This document shows, one piece after another, positions 11,955 through 23,448 of a stretch of DNA of 64,000 nt. The translations under genes were made by a program, and so were the position numbers. The DNA is from Hydractinia symbiolongicarpus (taxonomy: Eukaryota > Cnidaria > Hydrozoa > Anthoathecata > Hydractiniidae): assembly GCF_029227915.1 (NCBI RefSeq), contig NC_079887.1, forward strand, positions 15,685,650 to 15,749,649. Reading direction: 5' to 3'. Position 1 is the stretch's first letter; every line of letters begins with the position of its first letter. Under the pieces are notes generated by a model, which was given only the letters and a program-made list of their open reading frames with translations, was not told where the DNA came from and did no database searches.

Positions 11955-13530
11955 ACTTCGCGAAAACAGCATGGAAACAAAACAATTGTTTCCACCAAAT
12001 TTCCAGGCCTGTTCAGGATTAGAAATTTTCCAAACTTGTTCATGGAACGGCGATACCCTATGCCTTGAGAGGCCTAATAACGAGGTTGCTAAATTTTTGT
12101 TTTTACTAGTTTTAATGACACAGTTATTGCACAATTACGAAAAATGAAGAAAAAACTAGCAATACACAAAACAAATATTCTTGAACACATCCTTGTCCCC
12201 AGGGTCCCTTGAGTTGTTATTACAGAGTGGTTAAATTGATCAAAAAGAGAAAAATGCCCTGTGTCCTGGTAACAAAGTTGTTTTGAAGGGAATAAAATAG
12301 GCATGTGGCAGCACAAAAAATGTAAACACAAGTGAAGACACATTTGATTTCTGCTCTTGCCTTTATTTTGCTTTTTATGACCAATTAAAACGTTTTAATT
12401 GCCACTTTTATTTTATCACCTAATATTTCCGTGAATTAGTTTTTCTTTTTTTGCAGCACACAAATTAAAATTTCATCATAATATATTTAACTTAAAACAT
12501 GTATATAACTATTCATAAGTAAAAAAAAATGTTTGCCAAGCAGGACAACATTGAAAACTTAATGAATATAATGTGAAAAATTTGGTTCTAAGAAAAACAA
12601 AAGATTTCACGTACAAATAGAAAAAAATCATTAAAGTACGGTCATATATGAATAGCCAGTTGGAAGACTTTTTACATCTCACAATACTTTATCACATATA
12701 AAACACATTGCATTAAATTAAGAAGGAAATTATAAAGCTATAAGGACAAAATTAGTCCATAATCAGTAAATGTGTCTTATATATAGTGCAAAATATATTG
12801 AACAATTCTACTAACAATAAATTACAATTTAACTTTAATCCTTTAATAAAGCAATCAGTATGTGGTTTATCTGCAGTGATATGACATAGAAATTTTCTGA
12901 TGGGGGCAGAATTTAACAAAGACAGCATTTTGTTAACAGTATAATTGCAAAGAGGTAGATTGAATATCTTGAAAAGCTCATACTGTTTAATTAATATGAC
13001 ATCTATTCTAATTGTTACAACCACAAAGCTGAAACAAAATACAAAAGTTCACTTAAAAAGACATAATAAACTAGATAAATAAATATGAGAACAAGAAATA
13101 AGTAGAAGAAAAAAAGAACATAAAGTTAAATGACTAAAACTGACTAATTTGCAAGTAGTGAACACACATACACACAATGCAGCAACTTAATAACTACACA
13201 CCTTACAAACATATGAAACAGAAGTCCCTAATGGGCAATTAAACAAACAATTAAAAAGTAACACAGTTAAACAATACACTGTGGCATAACAACTTAGAAA
13301 CTAATGCCCACATGGACACTTACTGAACACACTTATACTAACACAATTAACAACAATTAGACTATTAAAGGTAAAAACACACATTGAAACAAGCTAAAGT
13401 ACTGCACACACATAAACATATATATAACAAATAAATAACGAAACTGGCATTACGGCAGTAACAGCATGTGATTCCCAATTATTATATATATATACTAATA
13501 ATTATTATATAACGTTGTTTTTTTTACATT
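11955..13530. other. Intergenic, upstream of MRPL37
   Basis: No gene recognised. CCTTGTCCCCAGGGTCCCTT near 12191 resembles the MITE end of 18670-18784, and TGCCCTGTGTCCTGG about 60 bp later may be the opposite end of a decayed copy. From 13080 to 13500 the sequence is rich in A and C (runs of ACACAC and ACAAT). It presumably contains the MRPL37 promoter, but no element is identifiable. Confidence 0.5.
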
Positions 13531-13543
13531 GCAGGGCAAAAAA

Positions 13544-16032
13544 ATGAATCTTGTTAGAAAAGGCCAGCAGTTGATTGGTCAAAGATGTCTACATCAAGCA
13601 TACGTTGTCTTTCCCAAAATTCGCGCTCAAGAACAGGAGAAGCAGTCGTTGTATTTGACAAAAACTGTACTTTGTGACAACAAAGTGCTACAAAAGAAAG
13701 ACAAGGTGTTATTATTACACAAAAAAGAAGATTTAATAAACACAATTAAAAGGAATATAATTGAGGTGAACTATTTTCACCGTGACGAAGAATTAAAGTT
13801 GAAAAAACGTGCAAAGGAAAGGACAAGATTAGCAAAACTTTTGGAATACAAAGAACAGTTTTCTTTACAAATCTTACTCAGCATGATGAAAGCTGTGTGG
13901 AACAGTAAAAGTGCAAGGTAAATAATGTATATATGATTTAGTAAAGTTGTTTGTTGTAGAAGAAGTACAATATCTTCTGTTTTATGCACTTTAGATTTTA
14001 CAATCTGAATTTTTTGGATTTTGTTTTGGACAATAGTGGTTCTTTACACTTTCTTTTATTTTTTGCATAGGTATTTCTTAACACTGTTATTGGTTTTTTT
14101 AGAGAGGCTGGTTTTCTTAATAAGTCATTAAACTACAGACCAGATCTTGCAGCTCCATGGGAGAGACTTGGTAAAAAGATCCAAGTAACAGGAAAACATG
14201 GGCACCTAATATCTGGAAAAACACCCTTGCCATTATTTGCAGATGAACAAGAAGTTGCAAATACAAAGACAGAAGATGTTATTTGGGATGATATTATTTC
14301 GCCGTTTTTTGATCTTCATCCTTATCAGTGTATATTCGAACCTGACAGTGGCTTTTTACCTGGTGCTCCATATCCATGCCCTCAGACTTTACTAATTACA
14401 AATCCATGGAGGTGGAAATCAAGGATGAACTCTGGACAGGGTTAGTGAATCTATCTCACTACAGGCTTTCTCCTTGAAGCTCCTCAATTCTCCTGTGATA
14501 GTACAGATTTTTATCAACTTTCTGAATTCTCTTCAACTTTAATTTCACAACCTGTTGCGTGTTTGCGTGTATTGTCAAATGGAAATGCTACATTTATACA
14601 ATGATAATTTGTTCTTTACTTGTGTCAAATTCAACAATTTCTTAAAAATTCTTAATATTTTTAAAAAAATGTAAAAATCTCCTCAATTCCAGTCCTCAAA
14701 TCTCCTCAATTTTGGCTCTATAAAAACAAAACATGTTTCCATCAGGAATTTAGCAAAGAATTAAGAAGTAAACCCTGTCTTAGAAGAAATCAAAGATCAG
14801 ATGTGATTTTAGGACAGGTAGAAATATTGTGTGCAGTGATGAAACAAGAGCTGTGACTCTGACAAAAGCAAATTTATTTTTATTTAACATTGTCATTCAA
14901 AAGGGACTCAAACTGTTCGTTTCAGCCTTTATTTTGCAACGAAATTGCTATATATGTATATATATTCATATTATACAAGCTTGACGCTTGCTTTGGAGTT
15001 TAGTTAATCTTTATTAAAAGATAAAATTATTATTACTTTGAACTGTTTTGTAGCTTTCCTGATTACCTAGGTTCCAGCCTAGAAGTGAAGGGTTTTTAAT
15101 TCTGAACTCCAAATCCATAATTCTAAAGTCGGGGAAAACTAGGAAATTTGTTTCTTTTTAAATTTGGAATTAATGTATTTGGAAAAATAGATGAAAATAG
15201 ATGAAATAAAACAATGTTACAACATGCCAACCCAGTTAACAAGTTAAGGAAATGCCAACAAATTGAAATTTAAAAATATGAACTTTTAATTCCCTGACTA
15301 TCGGTTTCCGCCGTAACAAAACCATATATGAAATCAAGACCACTAGCTTAGACTTTCTATTCTTATTTTAGTTTCAGACTACCTCTTTTACAAACAATAA
15401 CACAAAGCTGTTATAACAAAAAAATCGTGTGTAATGTTACTGGCACCACTTGTCATATATGTCTTCTCAACCTCAGTAAGTTAGCAAGAAATTTAGAATA
15501 TGAAAATAGACTTCTCTTGTTTTTATCACAACCTTATTAACACATATTCCTAACGTATTCTAACCTTAGGCGTATTAATTAATTATGTTTCTGCTTTTCT
15601 TTTGCAGGTGTTTTTTACAGCTTTGCGCATGCGCTGAACCACGCCCTCAACCAAGGTGCAAAAATGGGACAGGACTTGGAGAAACCAGTTGTCATGCAGT
15701 GTGTTATATTTAACGGTACTTCTTTCTGGTTTGTACGCTACCAGTTGAACACGCTTAATTTCAGCGAAGAAAATAAAGGTATTAAAAACATGGCCTGGAT
15801 TGTCAGCGAGGAGAAATTGTACCACCAGGTGACAGATAAAGCGTCAACATCGGAGGATTTCATTACGTATACATCGGAGCGAGCTTCCTTAACTGATTTC
15901 GACAGGAAAGTTTTGAGTAACACATTTAAAAACGAACAAACAAGGAACGTTTCTATAGAAGAGTTTAATCCAAATGCTGTCAAATTGTTCATTGACTTTC
16001 TGTTTTATCCTTACACGGTTGAAAACAAATGA
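13544..16032 (+). CDS. MRPL37: Mitochondrial large ribosomal subunit protein mL37
   Basis: Three exons (13544-13917, 14103-14440, 15608-16032) join in frame to 378 residues; human MRPL37 is about 420. The C-terminal exon is diagnostic: YSFAHALNHALNQGA, then EKPVVMQCV, then FVRYQLNTLNF and GIKNMAWIV, matching the family's EPVVVQSV, FQLNT and GVKNLAW blocks. The middle exon has the family's Pro-rich lead-in (FLPGAPYPCPQTLL). The chosen ATG begins MNLVRKGQQLIGQRCLHQA, basic and without acidic residues, as in a mitochondrial targeting peptide. The product is a structural component of the mitoribosome large subunit in the matrix. A pyrimidine-rich acceptor (ACATTGCAG) ends 9 nt before the ATG, so a 5'UTR exon or a spliced leader is expected. 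The gene stands alone. Confidence 0.93.
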
Positions 16033-16039
16033 TTTTTGA

Positions 16040-16734
16040 TGATCTCCATAAAAATATACGGTGATATTATGGAACTAGTGAGTGTCACAATAGCAATCTT
16101 CTGACGTAATGGATTTGCTAAAAACGATACAGGGCTGTTTTGTGCGACAAGGAGAGCATGTGTTATTACTATAATGTTTCGTATTTCGAGTTTTTTTTAA
16201 ATTTTAGTGAATTGTAGTTGTTGTTTTGGCACAACGTGTGTCAGTATCTGTGATAAGGATGTGGCTTCAAATACAGGCGAGTTCTAAGAAGAAAAGGAAT
16301 AATTCCAATGCATCGTGATTGCCAATAAGAAAAACGTGTATGAAGCCTATTATCTTGATTTGCTGTTTTTTAAAAGTACTTAATAATATTTATGGATGTA
16401 AAATTATATCTTAATGCTACTACTTCTCGCTTTTTTCGCAGTTTTTCTTCAAATTCGCGAAGTTACGTACCCGCGAAAAAATTTTCAGGATAACATTTGC
16501 AAATATGCAGAAGAGTCAGAAAATCGAAAGAATTTTAGTTCCGATTAAACAAGAAGCTTCATAAGGAAGTAAAGAAACGAACGCGCTGTCGTTAGAATTA
16601 AAAAAAAGAATCGTTAAAAGTGTATGAATGTTTGAGAAAAGTTTTTGTTTTAAAAACGGCTATGATAAATTTTTTACGTCACTTGCGAAATCAAATACTT
16701 GTTTTTATTTTATAAGCAATTGAAATTCCGAAAT
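16040..16734. other. MRPL37 3' flank
   Basis: AT-rich; no gene seen. The poly(A) site is not clear. Confidence 0.5.
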
Positions 16735-17096
16735 GAGGCTTTCACTCAGACGAATATGGTCGAATCGATCGGCGTCGATCGCATCAATGTTACTAAAAAT
16801 AGAACATTTCAGTAGAATAGAACGTTCCAAAAACAGTCGTACCTCCCTAAGCAAAGAGGTTGTAGGCAAATAGCTAGAAATTTTAGAAGAAAATATCTTT
16901 ATTTATGGTATTTATGTCATAAAATTCTACATGCTCAATATCATTATTTCATATCAAATTTGTGTTATTGTTTTGAAATAAATTTGAATGAATCGTTATC
17001 GATCGAGGCATGGTCAAATTTAAGTGGAAACCACTTTTTAATAAAATCGCCATCGATCGATTCGACCGCATTCATTTGAGTGGAAACTCGCCTTTA
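16735..17096. mobile_element. MITE-like element with about 45-bp imperfect terminal inverted repeats
   Basis: The left arm reads TTCACTCAGACGAATATGGT then CGAATCGATCGGCGTCGAT. The right arm, reverse-complemented, reads TTTCCACTCAAATGAATGCGG then TCGAATCGATCGATGGCGAT. About 270 bp separates the arms, including another TTATCGATCGAGGCATGGTC-like half-copy at about 16996. There is no coding capacity, so it suits a non-autonomous DNA element. No clean target duplication was seen. Confidence 0.6.
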
Positions 17097-17565
17097 AGTT
17101 TCTTATGAAAGGTACTATTTCAAACTCAAAATGTGCTTAGGTTATGCTTTATGGCAAAAAAACAACAGGAATATGCTTATGAAAAACACATGATCAAGCT
17201 CTAAATATGCTTTTTTGAAGAAAAAATATTGACTCTGAATTTAAAACATCAGTAATTACAATTTAAATCTCATTACATACTGGTTAAATCAGCTTTTTTT
17301 TGCAGAATTGACTTTATAGGTAGAGACTTGTTAGTGCTTTTTGAATTAGCATTTTTGAAGTCATTAAAAAATATTTTCATATCACCAATCCGTATTTCGA
17401 GTATGTTGATTTCTTTACAGCATTCCGCAGTTCAGAATTCTATTGGCAGCCTATCGTGAATTCAATACAGAAAAATGATGTTGAGCCTGAGAGCGTATAG
17501 ATAAATTATTATGCTGAATGTGAGATATTAAACTTTATAGTTTTAAGCACAACTCCCTTATTTAA

Positions 17566-17637
17566 GCGTGGGTGGTGTAACGGTTAGCATTGTTGCCTTC
17601 CAAGCAATAGATCCGGGTTCGATTCCCGGCTGACGCA
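17566..17637 (+). tRNA. tRNA-Gly (anticodon TCC)
   Basis: A 72-nt cloverleaf closely following the metazoan tRNA-Gly(TCC) pattern: GCGTGGG acceptor, D-arm TGGTGTAACGGTTAGCA, anticodon arm TTGCCTTCCAAGCAA, T-arm CCGGGTTCGATTCCCGG, discriminator A. A and B box promoters are intact. A run of T (GTTTTTTTC) starts about 3 nt after the 3' end and would stop RNA polymerase III. The acceptor stem has one apparent G-G mismatch at pair 5-68 and a G-U at 6-67. Confidence 0.93.
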
Positions 17638-17644
17638 TAGTTTT

Positions 17645-18660
17645 TTTCTTTTAAAAGATGTTGTTGCATCTCTAACTGATTATGTGAAAGTAATTTTGAA
17701 TCTTGACGCAGTTAGTCAGCTCCTAATCCGCAGTCCTCTTTGCCCTGCCCCCTTACTCATTAACAATATGAGGTAACCCTCCCTTCTTTGTATAATAATA
17801 TTGATGACTAATCAGCAACAAATCGAAGACTTTTGACTTCTTCGGTTGACAAAGCAAATCACATCGGCTTCTACACTTTTTAAGTCCTTACTTTATAGTT
17901 TTTAAACGTAAATGAAATTAAGTTCTTTTAATACTATCTTTCAAAAATCCAAAATTGTCTAGAAAATTTGAATATATTTTGGAAAGAAAAAGTCAGAATA
18001 TGAATAAAGAACTTTCTACCAGCTGCTGATAAATTGTACCTCCTAACTTTTTAGACGTTATAATGAACGTTTACGTTGCTGGATTTCACTTTTAGCATTC
18101 ATCATCAAGGCTACGTGCTCTAAGGCAGACATATACCTGTTCAAAAAGGTTTTAATTTGGTTGTTATTGATTGCTTCGTCGTCGTAACTACTGTGACCAT
18201 TAAGCTGAATTTTCGGCTGTAGCACAAAAATCTAAAGAACTTTTCAGTTATCGCAATGTAGAAATTGAAAAACTAACTCTGATTGAGAGATTTTTTATAC
18301 AAAATATAAATAAGTGGCGTTTATTTGTCCGATGAAAAATTCTTCAACGAAAAACATAGTCTTGTGTTAACCCATCGCCACTTTGTGACTCACTGCTAGC
18401 TCGATATAACAGAATTGGTTATATCCCAGAAGACGCCTGAATTCACGTGAATTAAACAATGATGATCGACCAGACCCCTTTTCTTCTGGTTTTCGGCTTG
18501 TAGAAAAATATTCGCGAGAATCAACTTTTGCCTGTTTATGTATATTTCGAGAGAACAAACATTAAGCCGTTTTAAAATACTGTGCAGGTCTAACTCTTGC
18601 ATTTAAGGTCAAAAATCATGAATTCGCGAAACTTTCTCTTGCGAAACCTTCTTTCTTTAA
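17645..18660. other. Intergenic, no gene recognised
   Basis: No gene, clear repeat or RNA seen. The open frames near 18367-18602 on the minus strand resemble nothing known to me. Confidence 0.5.
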
Positions 18661-18669
18661 AGTAAACAA

Positions 18670-18784
18670 CACCCTCGTCCCCAGGGTTTTTTGTCTTTTT
18701 GATATGAGAGAAGACGACGAAAAATATTTTTCGTCACCTCTCATTATGGTCTCAAAAAGGCAAAAAGCCCTGGGGATGAGGGTG
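18670..18784. mobile_element. 115-bp palindromic MITE with 10-bp target duplication
   Basis: Ends are CACCCTCGTCCCCAGGG and its near-perfect reverse complement CCCTGGGGATGAGGGTG, and the pairing continues through TTTTTGTCTTTTTGA / TCAAAAAGGCAAAAA almost to the centre. The direct repeat AAGTAAACAA lies immediately on both sides (18660-18669 and 18785-18794), a clean target-site duplication. Single or degenerate ends of the same family occur at about 8239, 12191, 25050, 37162, 41624 and 61774. Confidence 0.88.
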
Positions 18785-18799
18785 AAGTAAACAATACTC

Positions 18800-20650
18800 C
18801 AAAATAATAAAGAACCACGCCCGTTGTAACACCACACCAAATTAAACAGTTATATAAATGATAAAAACAGAAACAAGAATAAAACATACAAGAAATAATT
18901 TGTTTCGCTATCTTCAATTTCTTTTGTATGAATTTTGTCACTGAGTATGCGCTTTTCTGTCATCCTCGATCTAGAAACGAGCTTTTGTACTTGTTTATTG
19001 CTAGTATTTTTTTTTAAGCAACAGAACTAAAAATGCAGAATTTCTATTCGAAGCAACTTTGACATAACTGTAGTATTGTGAGTGACATGCAAAAAATTAT
19101 TACAAGACCTGCGCGTTGGACGTGTAATTTCTTTTCGAGTTCCATACGATAATTATTTAATAAAACAGCTTTTTTTCCCAGATTTTTAATATTCAGTCTG
19201 GGCATTAAAATAATTGAAAAGAAACTCTGTTGACATAAATACCCCAAAGAAAATATTAAGAAGATTTAATGCACGGGCGAAAGAAGCAGATATATGTCTT
19301 TAGAATTATAAAAGCACCAAACCTAACCAATCGTCAGTTGTGCGGCGGTTACGGCACTGGTAATGCAGTAGAATAGAATAACCGCTGACACGACGTAAGA
19401 ACATGATCCCGAGCTTCTCTCAAAAAGTTGAACTTTTCTCTCGAGAACAACTACGCATTCCATTTTATTGAAAACAACACACACAAAAAAAACTTTCTGC
19501 ACTTTTTTATTCACAAAATAATAACAAATAAGTTCTCGGTGTTAAGCCGAGCAAAAAGACCTGTTAGGTGGAAGTTATGATTACTTTTTAGTTTATGAAT
19601 ATAACTACTATATTACCCCAACAACAAGTAGGTGATTTTTTTGTTTGTCAAGAAGATTTAAAAAGAATATTATGAAATGATAACTTTTGTTCATAAATTT
19701 AATACTAATATTCCCTCTACAGTTAGCCAGGAGACCCAGCATAATTTATCTTACCACCAGGAAATCGGAATAATTAAAGTAGGAAAAGTTTCGTTTGAGA
19801 GAAACTGAATTCGATATCCTCGAAGAAAACTTAGTTAACTAGCCTAACAGTTAGAAAACTTACGCCTCCTTTATTCCATCCAGCACCTATGAGAATCAAA
19901 TAATACTAGAAGGTTGCTCAAATATCATCCGGGAGTGGCGAAAAAAGGGGAGGAGAGGCCCCCCATGACACGAATCTTAAGGAAGGATAAAAATCTACTT
20001 TGGTCATTCGTTCTAAAAGTCATAGTTTATGAAAAACGATAACAAGTCCGATAGAGAAGTTGATTTTGCTGTGAATTTTTATATTCCAAATTCTTTTAAT
20101 TTCTATTCTGAACGGAGTAGCGCAAATGATAATATATGTAGTCTAGCTAGCTATCTAATAAAGAGTAGGTAGCTGGCTAGATAGGTAATACAACACTAGT
20201 TAGGACCATATTAACTCTCTTGCTCTTGTTTGAGCCCATAATGGGCCTAGCTAACTAGCTAGCTAGCTACATTTTTTTCTGTTTATCATGTGGCCAAGAA
20301 GGAAAATTACATCACAGTTGCTTGTGCATGCATGGCCTACATGTTTGCGCATGGCTGTGTGGGTGGGGGTGGACATAACTTTTTATTCTTTTTAATTTTT
20401 ATATACTGGCCTAATTACACATGATTATCTAAACAAACAGCTCTAGCAACGATCTGGCAACTTCATTTGCCACGTACTTCATAGTTCTAACTATTAACCA
20501 TTCCTAGAAACAACTTTGCAAAAATGCCAGTGAACCAAAAGAGGTGGACGTTTGCACAGGGCTGAGCTAAAAAAAATAGACTAAAACGTCTTATTTTAAT
20601 GATTTACGTCTTCATTCTGTGATGTGTTTTTCCAATGTGAGATTCACTGG
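18800..20650. other. Intergenic, no gene recognised
   Basis: AT-rich. From 20137 to 20270 there is a cluster of TAGCTAGCTA repeats with GTAGTCTAGCTAGC at one side and CTAGCTAGCTAGCTAC at the other, which could fold back. The minus-strand frames near 18616-19514 are unrecognised. Confidence 0.45.
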
Positions 20651-20655
20651 AATTA

Positions 20656-20701
20656 TTTCTATTGGGGGCCTTCAAAAATTTTTTCCGGCCCCCAATAGAA
20701 A
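20656..20701. repeat. Perfect 15-bp stem hairpin
   Basis: TTTCTATTGGGGGCC and GGCCCCCAATAGAAA are separated by 16 nt (TTCAAAAATTTTTTCC). A partial third repeat (AGAAGGCCCC) follows at about 20707. It may be the core of a small palindromic repeat. Confidence 0.85.
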
Positions 20702-20939
20702 TTTTTAGAAGGCCCCTTGGCTCTTAATTTCACAAGTGTAAATGTCCCTTTGTACAAATTTTAAACACATATCAGGTTGCTGTATAAGCCGCATACGCCA
20801 TAAAAAGTGCGGGTGTTTTTGGATGAGTTCAGCGTTTTGAAAAAAATTCATGTATTCCCCCGAAAAAACCCACATAGGCCCGAACAATGCCCGAAAACTA
20901 ATAATTAAAAAAACTATAAAAATTAAAATAAACTTAGGG

Positions 20940-21190
20940 ACTGTCTCAAAATGTTCGTACGTAGTTTGTATAATTCATATAAAAAACTTTATATCGATTT
21001 ATTAAATCTTTTGTATCATTATATTTTTAATACGAACTTTTTCGTATCATCAAAATTACAAGTTCGTATAAAGCTCGTATCATTTAAAATAAAGTTTGTA
21101 TGTAGTTCGTATCATTTTTAAAGAAGTTTGTATAAAAATTTGCTTGTAGGAAGTTTGTTTATCATAATTGGACTATTATTATAGTCTTTA
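20940..21190 (+). repeat. Degenerate repeats around AGTTCGTATCAT
   Basis: The words AGTTTGTAT, AGTTCGTAT and CTCGTATCATTT recur many times at irregular spacing of about 20-30 bp, suggesting an old, diverged tandem array. It sits just upstream of the better preserved 53-bp array. Confidence 0.6.
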
Positions 21191-21300
21191 TATTGAATTT
21201 TTTTCAACAATTATAAAGTTTGTTTCGTTATGCGAAGTTCGTTTATTTTAATTGGATTTATTATCTAAGGTTTTTAGGGATTGTCTCCACGGCATTGTAG

Positions 21301-21610
21301 AAAGCAAAAACATCTCCGTAGATTGTTTGAAATCATGAAAACAGGATAGTAGCAAGCGAAAAGATCGCTGTGGAACGTTTAAAATTCATGAAAACAGAAT
21401 CGTATAAAACCAAAAGATCACTGTAGATTGTTTAAAAATCATGAAAACGGGATCATAGAAAGCGAAAAGATCGCCGTAGCCCGTTAGAAAATCATGAAAA
21501 CGGGGCTGTAGAAAGCGAAAAGGTCGCCGTAGATCGTTTAAAAATCATGAAAACGGGATCGTATAAAGCGAAAAGATTGCCGTAAATCGTTTAAAAATCA
21601 TGAAACGCGA
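21301..21610 (+). repeat. 53-bp tandem repeat, about six copies
   Basis: The unit begins AAAGCGAAAAGATCGCCGTA and continues GATCGTTTAAAAATCATGAA then AACGGGATCGTAT. Five whole copies of 52-53 bp and a partial sixth follow head to tail. The array ends about 60 bp before the splice-acceptor-like site of the TRAPPC6 gene, so it lies in that gene's promoter or 5'UTR-intron region. Confidence 0.93.
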
Positions 21611-21668
21611 TTCACGATGTTAGGTGTCCTGATTCCAGTACTGTGTATGTTTTCCATCTTTTTTTTAG

Positions 21669-21683
21669 ATGAAGCATAAATAA
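21669..21683 (+). promoter_or_regulatory. Short upstream ORF before TRAPPC6
   Basis: The TTTTTTTAG acceptor at 21668 is followed at once by ATG AAG CAT AAA TAA, which ends 9 nt before the TRAPPC6 start at 21693. If the mature mRNA begins here (after a 5'UTR intron or a spliced leader), this four-codon frame would be met first and could damp translation. Confidence 0.45.
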
Positions 21684-21692
21684 TTGATCAAG

Positions 21693-22163
21693 ATGATCGA
21701 TGCAGAAACATTATTTGACTTGCTTCAAATGGAAGTTGTTAATTTTACACATAGCATGAAAGGTGTAAACAGACATGAGGCGAATACAAAATTGGAAAAA
21801 ATGGGTTTTCGTGTTGGACAGAGTCTTATTGAAAGATTTACGAAAGACTCTCAAAGATTTAAAGATGAATTAGACTTAATGAAGTTTATTTGTAAAGATT
21901 TTTGGGGCATGTTATTCATGAAACAGATTGACAATTTGCGAACAAATCACCAGGGTGTTTACGTTTTAAACGATAATTGTTTTAAATTGTTAAGTAAGCT
22001 ACCAGTCAACCGACAGTACATTCTAGAAGGAGAGAAATATGTGGCGTTTCCTTGTGGTCTGATCAGGGGCGCTTTGGCTGGATTGGGTGTGACATCATTT
22101 GTCACTGCTATTGTCAATGAAATGCCTGCTGTCAAATTTCAAGTTGAAATACAACGATCGTGA
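21693..22163 (+). CDS. TRAPPC6B: TRAPP complex subunit 6 (TRAPPC6B-type)
   Basis: A single open frame of 156 residues, the usual family length. It carries the family's signature blocks: KLEKMGFRVGQSLIERFTKD (residues about 36-55), then FKDELDLMKFICKDFW, KQIDNLRTNHQGVYVL, FPCGLIRGALAGLG and a C-terminal MPAVKFQVEIQ. These match animal TRAPPC6 nearly block for block, with no frameshift. The protein is a small subunit of the TRAPP core, a Rab1-activating tethering complex in ER-Golgi and Golgi traffic. The first ATG in frame after the acceptor at 21668 was chosen. The CDS has no introns, unlike vertebrate TRAPPC6 genes, but there is no poly(A) tail to suggest a retrocopy. LIMK follows 1.3 kb downstream on the same strand. 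Confidence 0.95.
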   Translation: MIDAETLFDLLQMEVVNFTHSMKGVNRHEANTKLEKMGFRVGQSLIERFTKDSQRFKDELDLMKFICKDFWGMLFMKQIDNLRTNHQGVYVLNDNCFKLLSKLPVNRQYILEGEKYVAFPCGLIRGALAGLGVTSFVTAIVNEMPAVKFQVEIQRS

Positions 22164-22968
22164 TTGTTGTTTTCTGGCTTTCAAAGCACAATGTGGTTCA
22201 TTACAGTGAACAATATTTGACTAATAATAATACCTATATACTATTCTGAATTGTTGTTGTATTATTATTTTTAAACCTCACATTTTTTTGCAAATTTGTG
22301 GTAATTATTACCCACTATTTCTTTCATTTTTGGCGATTTGTACTACGTTTGAAAATATATACATGCAAATAGGTTGCAAGGATTTTATTTCAAATATATA
22401 GTCATTTTTTGTCATCGTTTTGGTGTTTAAAATTGTTGAAACCTTTTTGTAAGAAATTGAATTAGTGCAGCATATATTTACAATTATATATATTATAATA
22501 TTTTGTAACTATTTTTTTTGGAAGTTATTTGAAATATCTTGCTCAACCTTGTGCAAATGTTATGCTGTGTCTTTAAAAATTCAATATAATTGTAACACTT
22601 GGATGCATATTATTTTTTTAGAACCTGAGAAACTGTGTTCTGTAGGAAGTGCGTGAGGTTGAGATAGAGGATGGCATGGAATGGAATAGGTGCTTCTTAT
22701 AGGTTTTTTAACATGTATTGGTTTTTTAACACGTATTTGTTTTCTAAAGTATATTTGCAGACATCAATGGTAAAAGAATCTTACAAAGAAATCACATCGT
22801 TCCAATTGTTTATTTTTTTATAATGTAATTTGGATGTTTTTATTTTTCAATTACAGAATGATCTTAAAAACAGTTTGCGCTACAGGAAATATGATGTTCA
22901 GTATATATAAAATTGGACATATGTTATCTTTATATTACTTGGTCTGAAATATGTTCTTTCTTAAAGAT

Positions 22969-22974
22969 AATAAA
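22969..22974 (+). terminator. Candidate polyadenylation signal for TRAPPC6
   Basis: AATAAA about 800 nt after the stop codon, followed within 30 nt by AT-rich and then T-rich sequence. No other convincing AATAAA lies between the stop and this site. Confidence 0.4.
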
Positions 22975-23448
22975 ATTGTGTAAATTCGATCCAGTACAAA
23001 TGTTCTTTTTTTAATTCTTGAATCTTTATACAATGTTCTTACACACCATTCCTTCATCTAGCAATGACAATGTAAATTATGTTGGTTGATTGACATCTTC
23101 TGTTCATTTGACACCTACCACAACATTTGCATAACTTGGTTTCTGTTTCTTTCTTTTGATGTGATCTTTTTATTACAGTATGCAATTTGATAATTTCGTC
23201 TACACTGCACAAGTTTGCAAAGTTTAAATAAGGATGTATTTTGGGTTTGTCATATGTATCATGGCATGTGAAGTTTTTGACACCGAAAAAAAAATGGGTT
23301 TGCTTTTTTCAAATTGCCCTACTATACAGTATGTTTGTTTTGAGAAAAGTATATGTATAAAATAATATTATGTGATACACTATAATCTTTATAGGTTTAA
23401 AAACATCTATATGTCTTGGTGAATTCATACTTTTACTATGCATCTGAT

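Noticed and set aside
15583-15992. Minus-strand frames over MRPL37 exon 3
   Set aside because: Antisense shadows of a well-supported exon.
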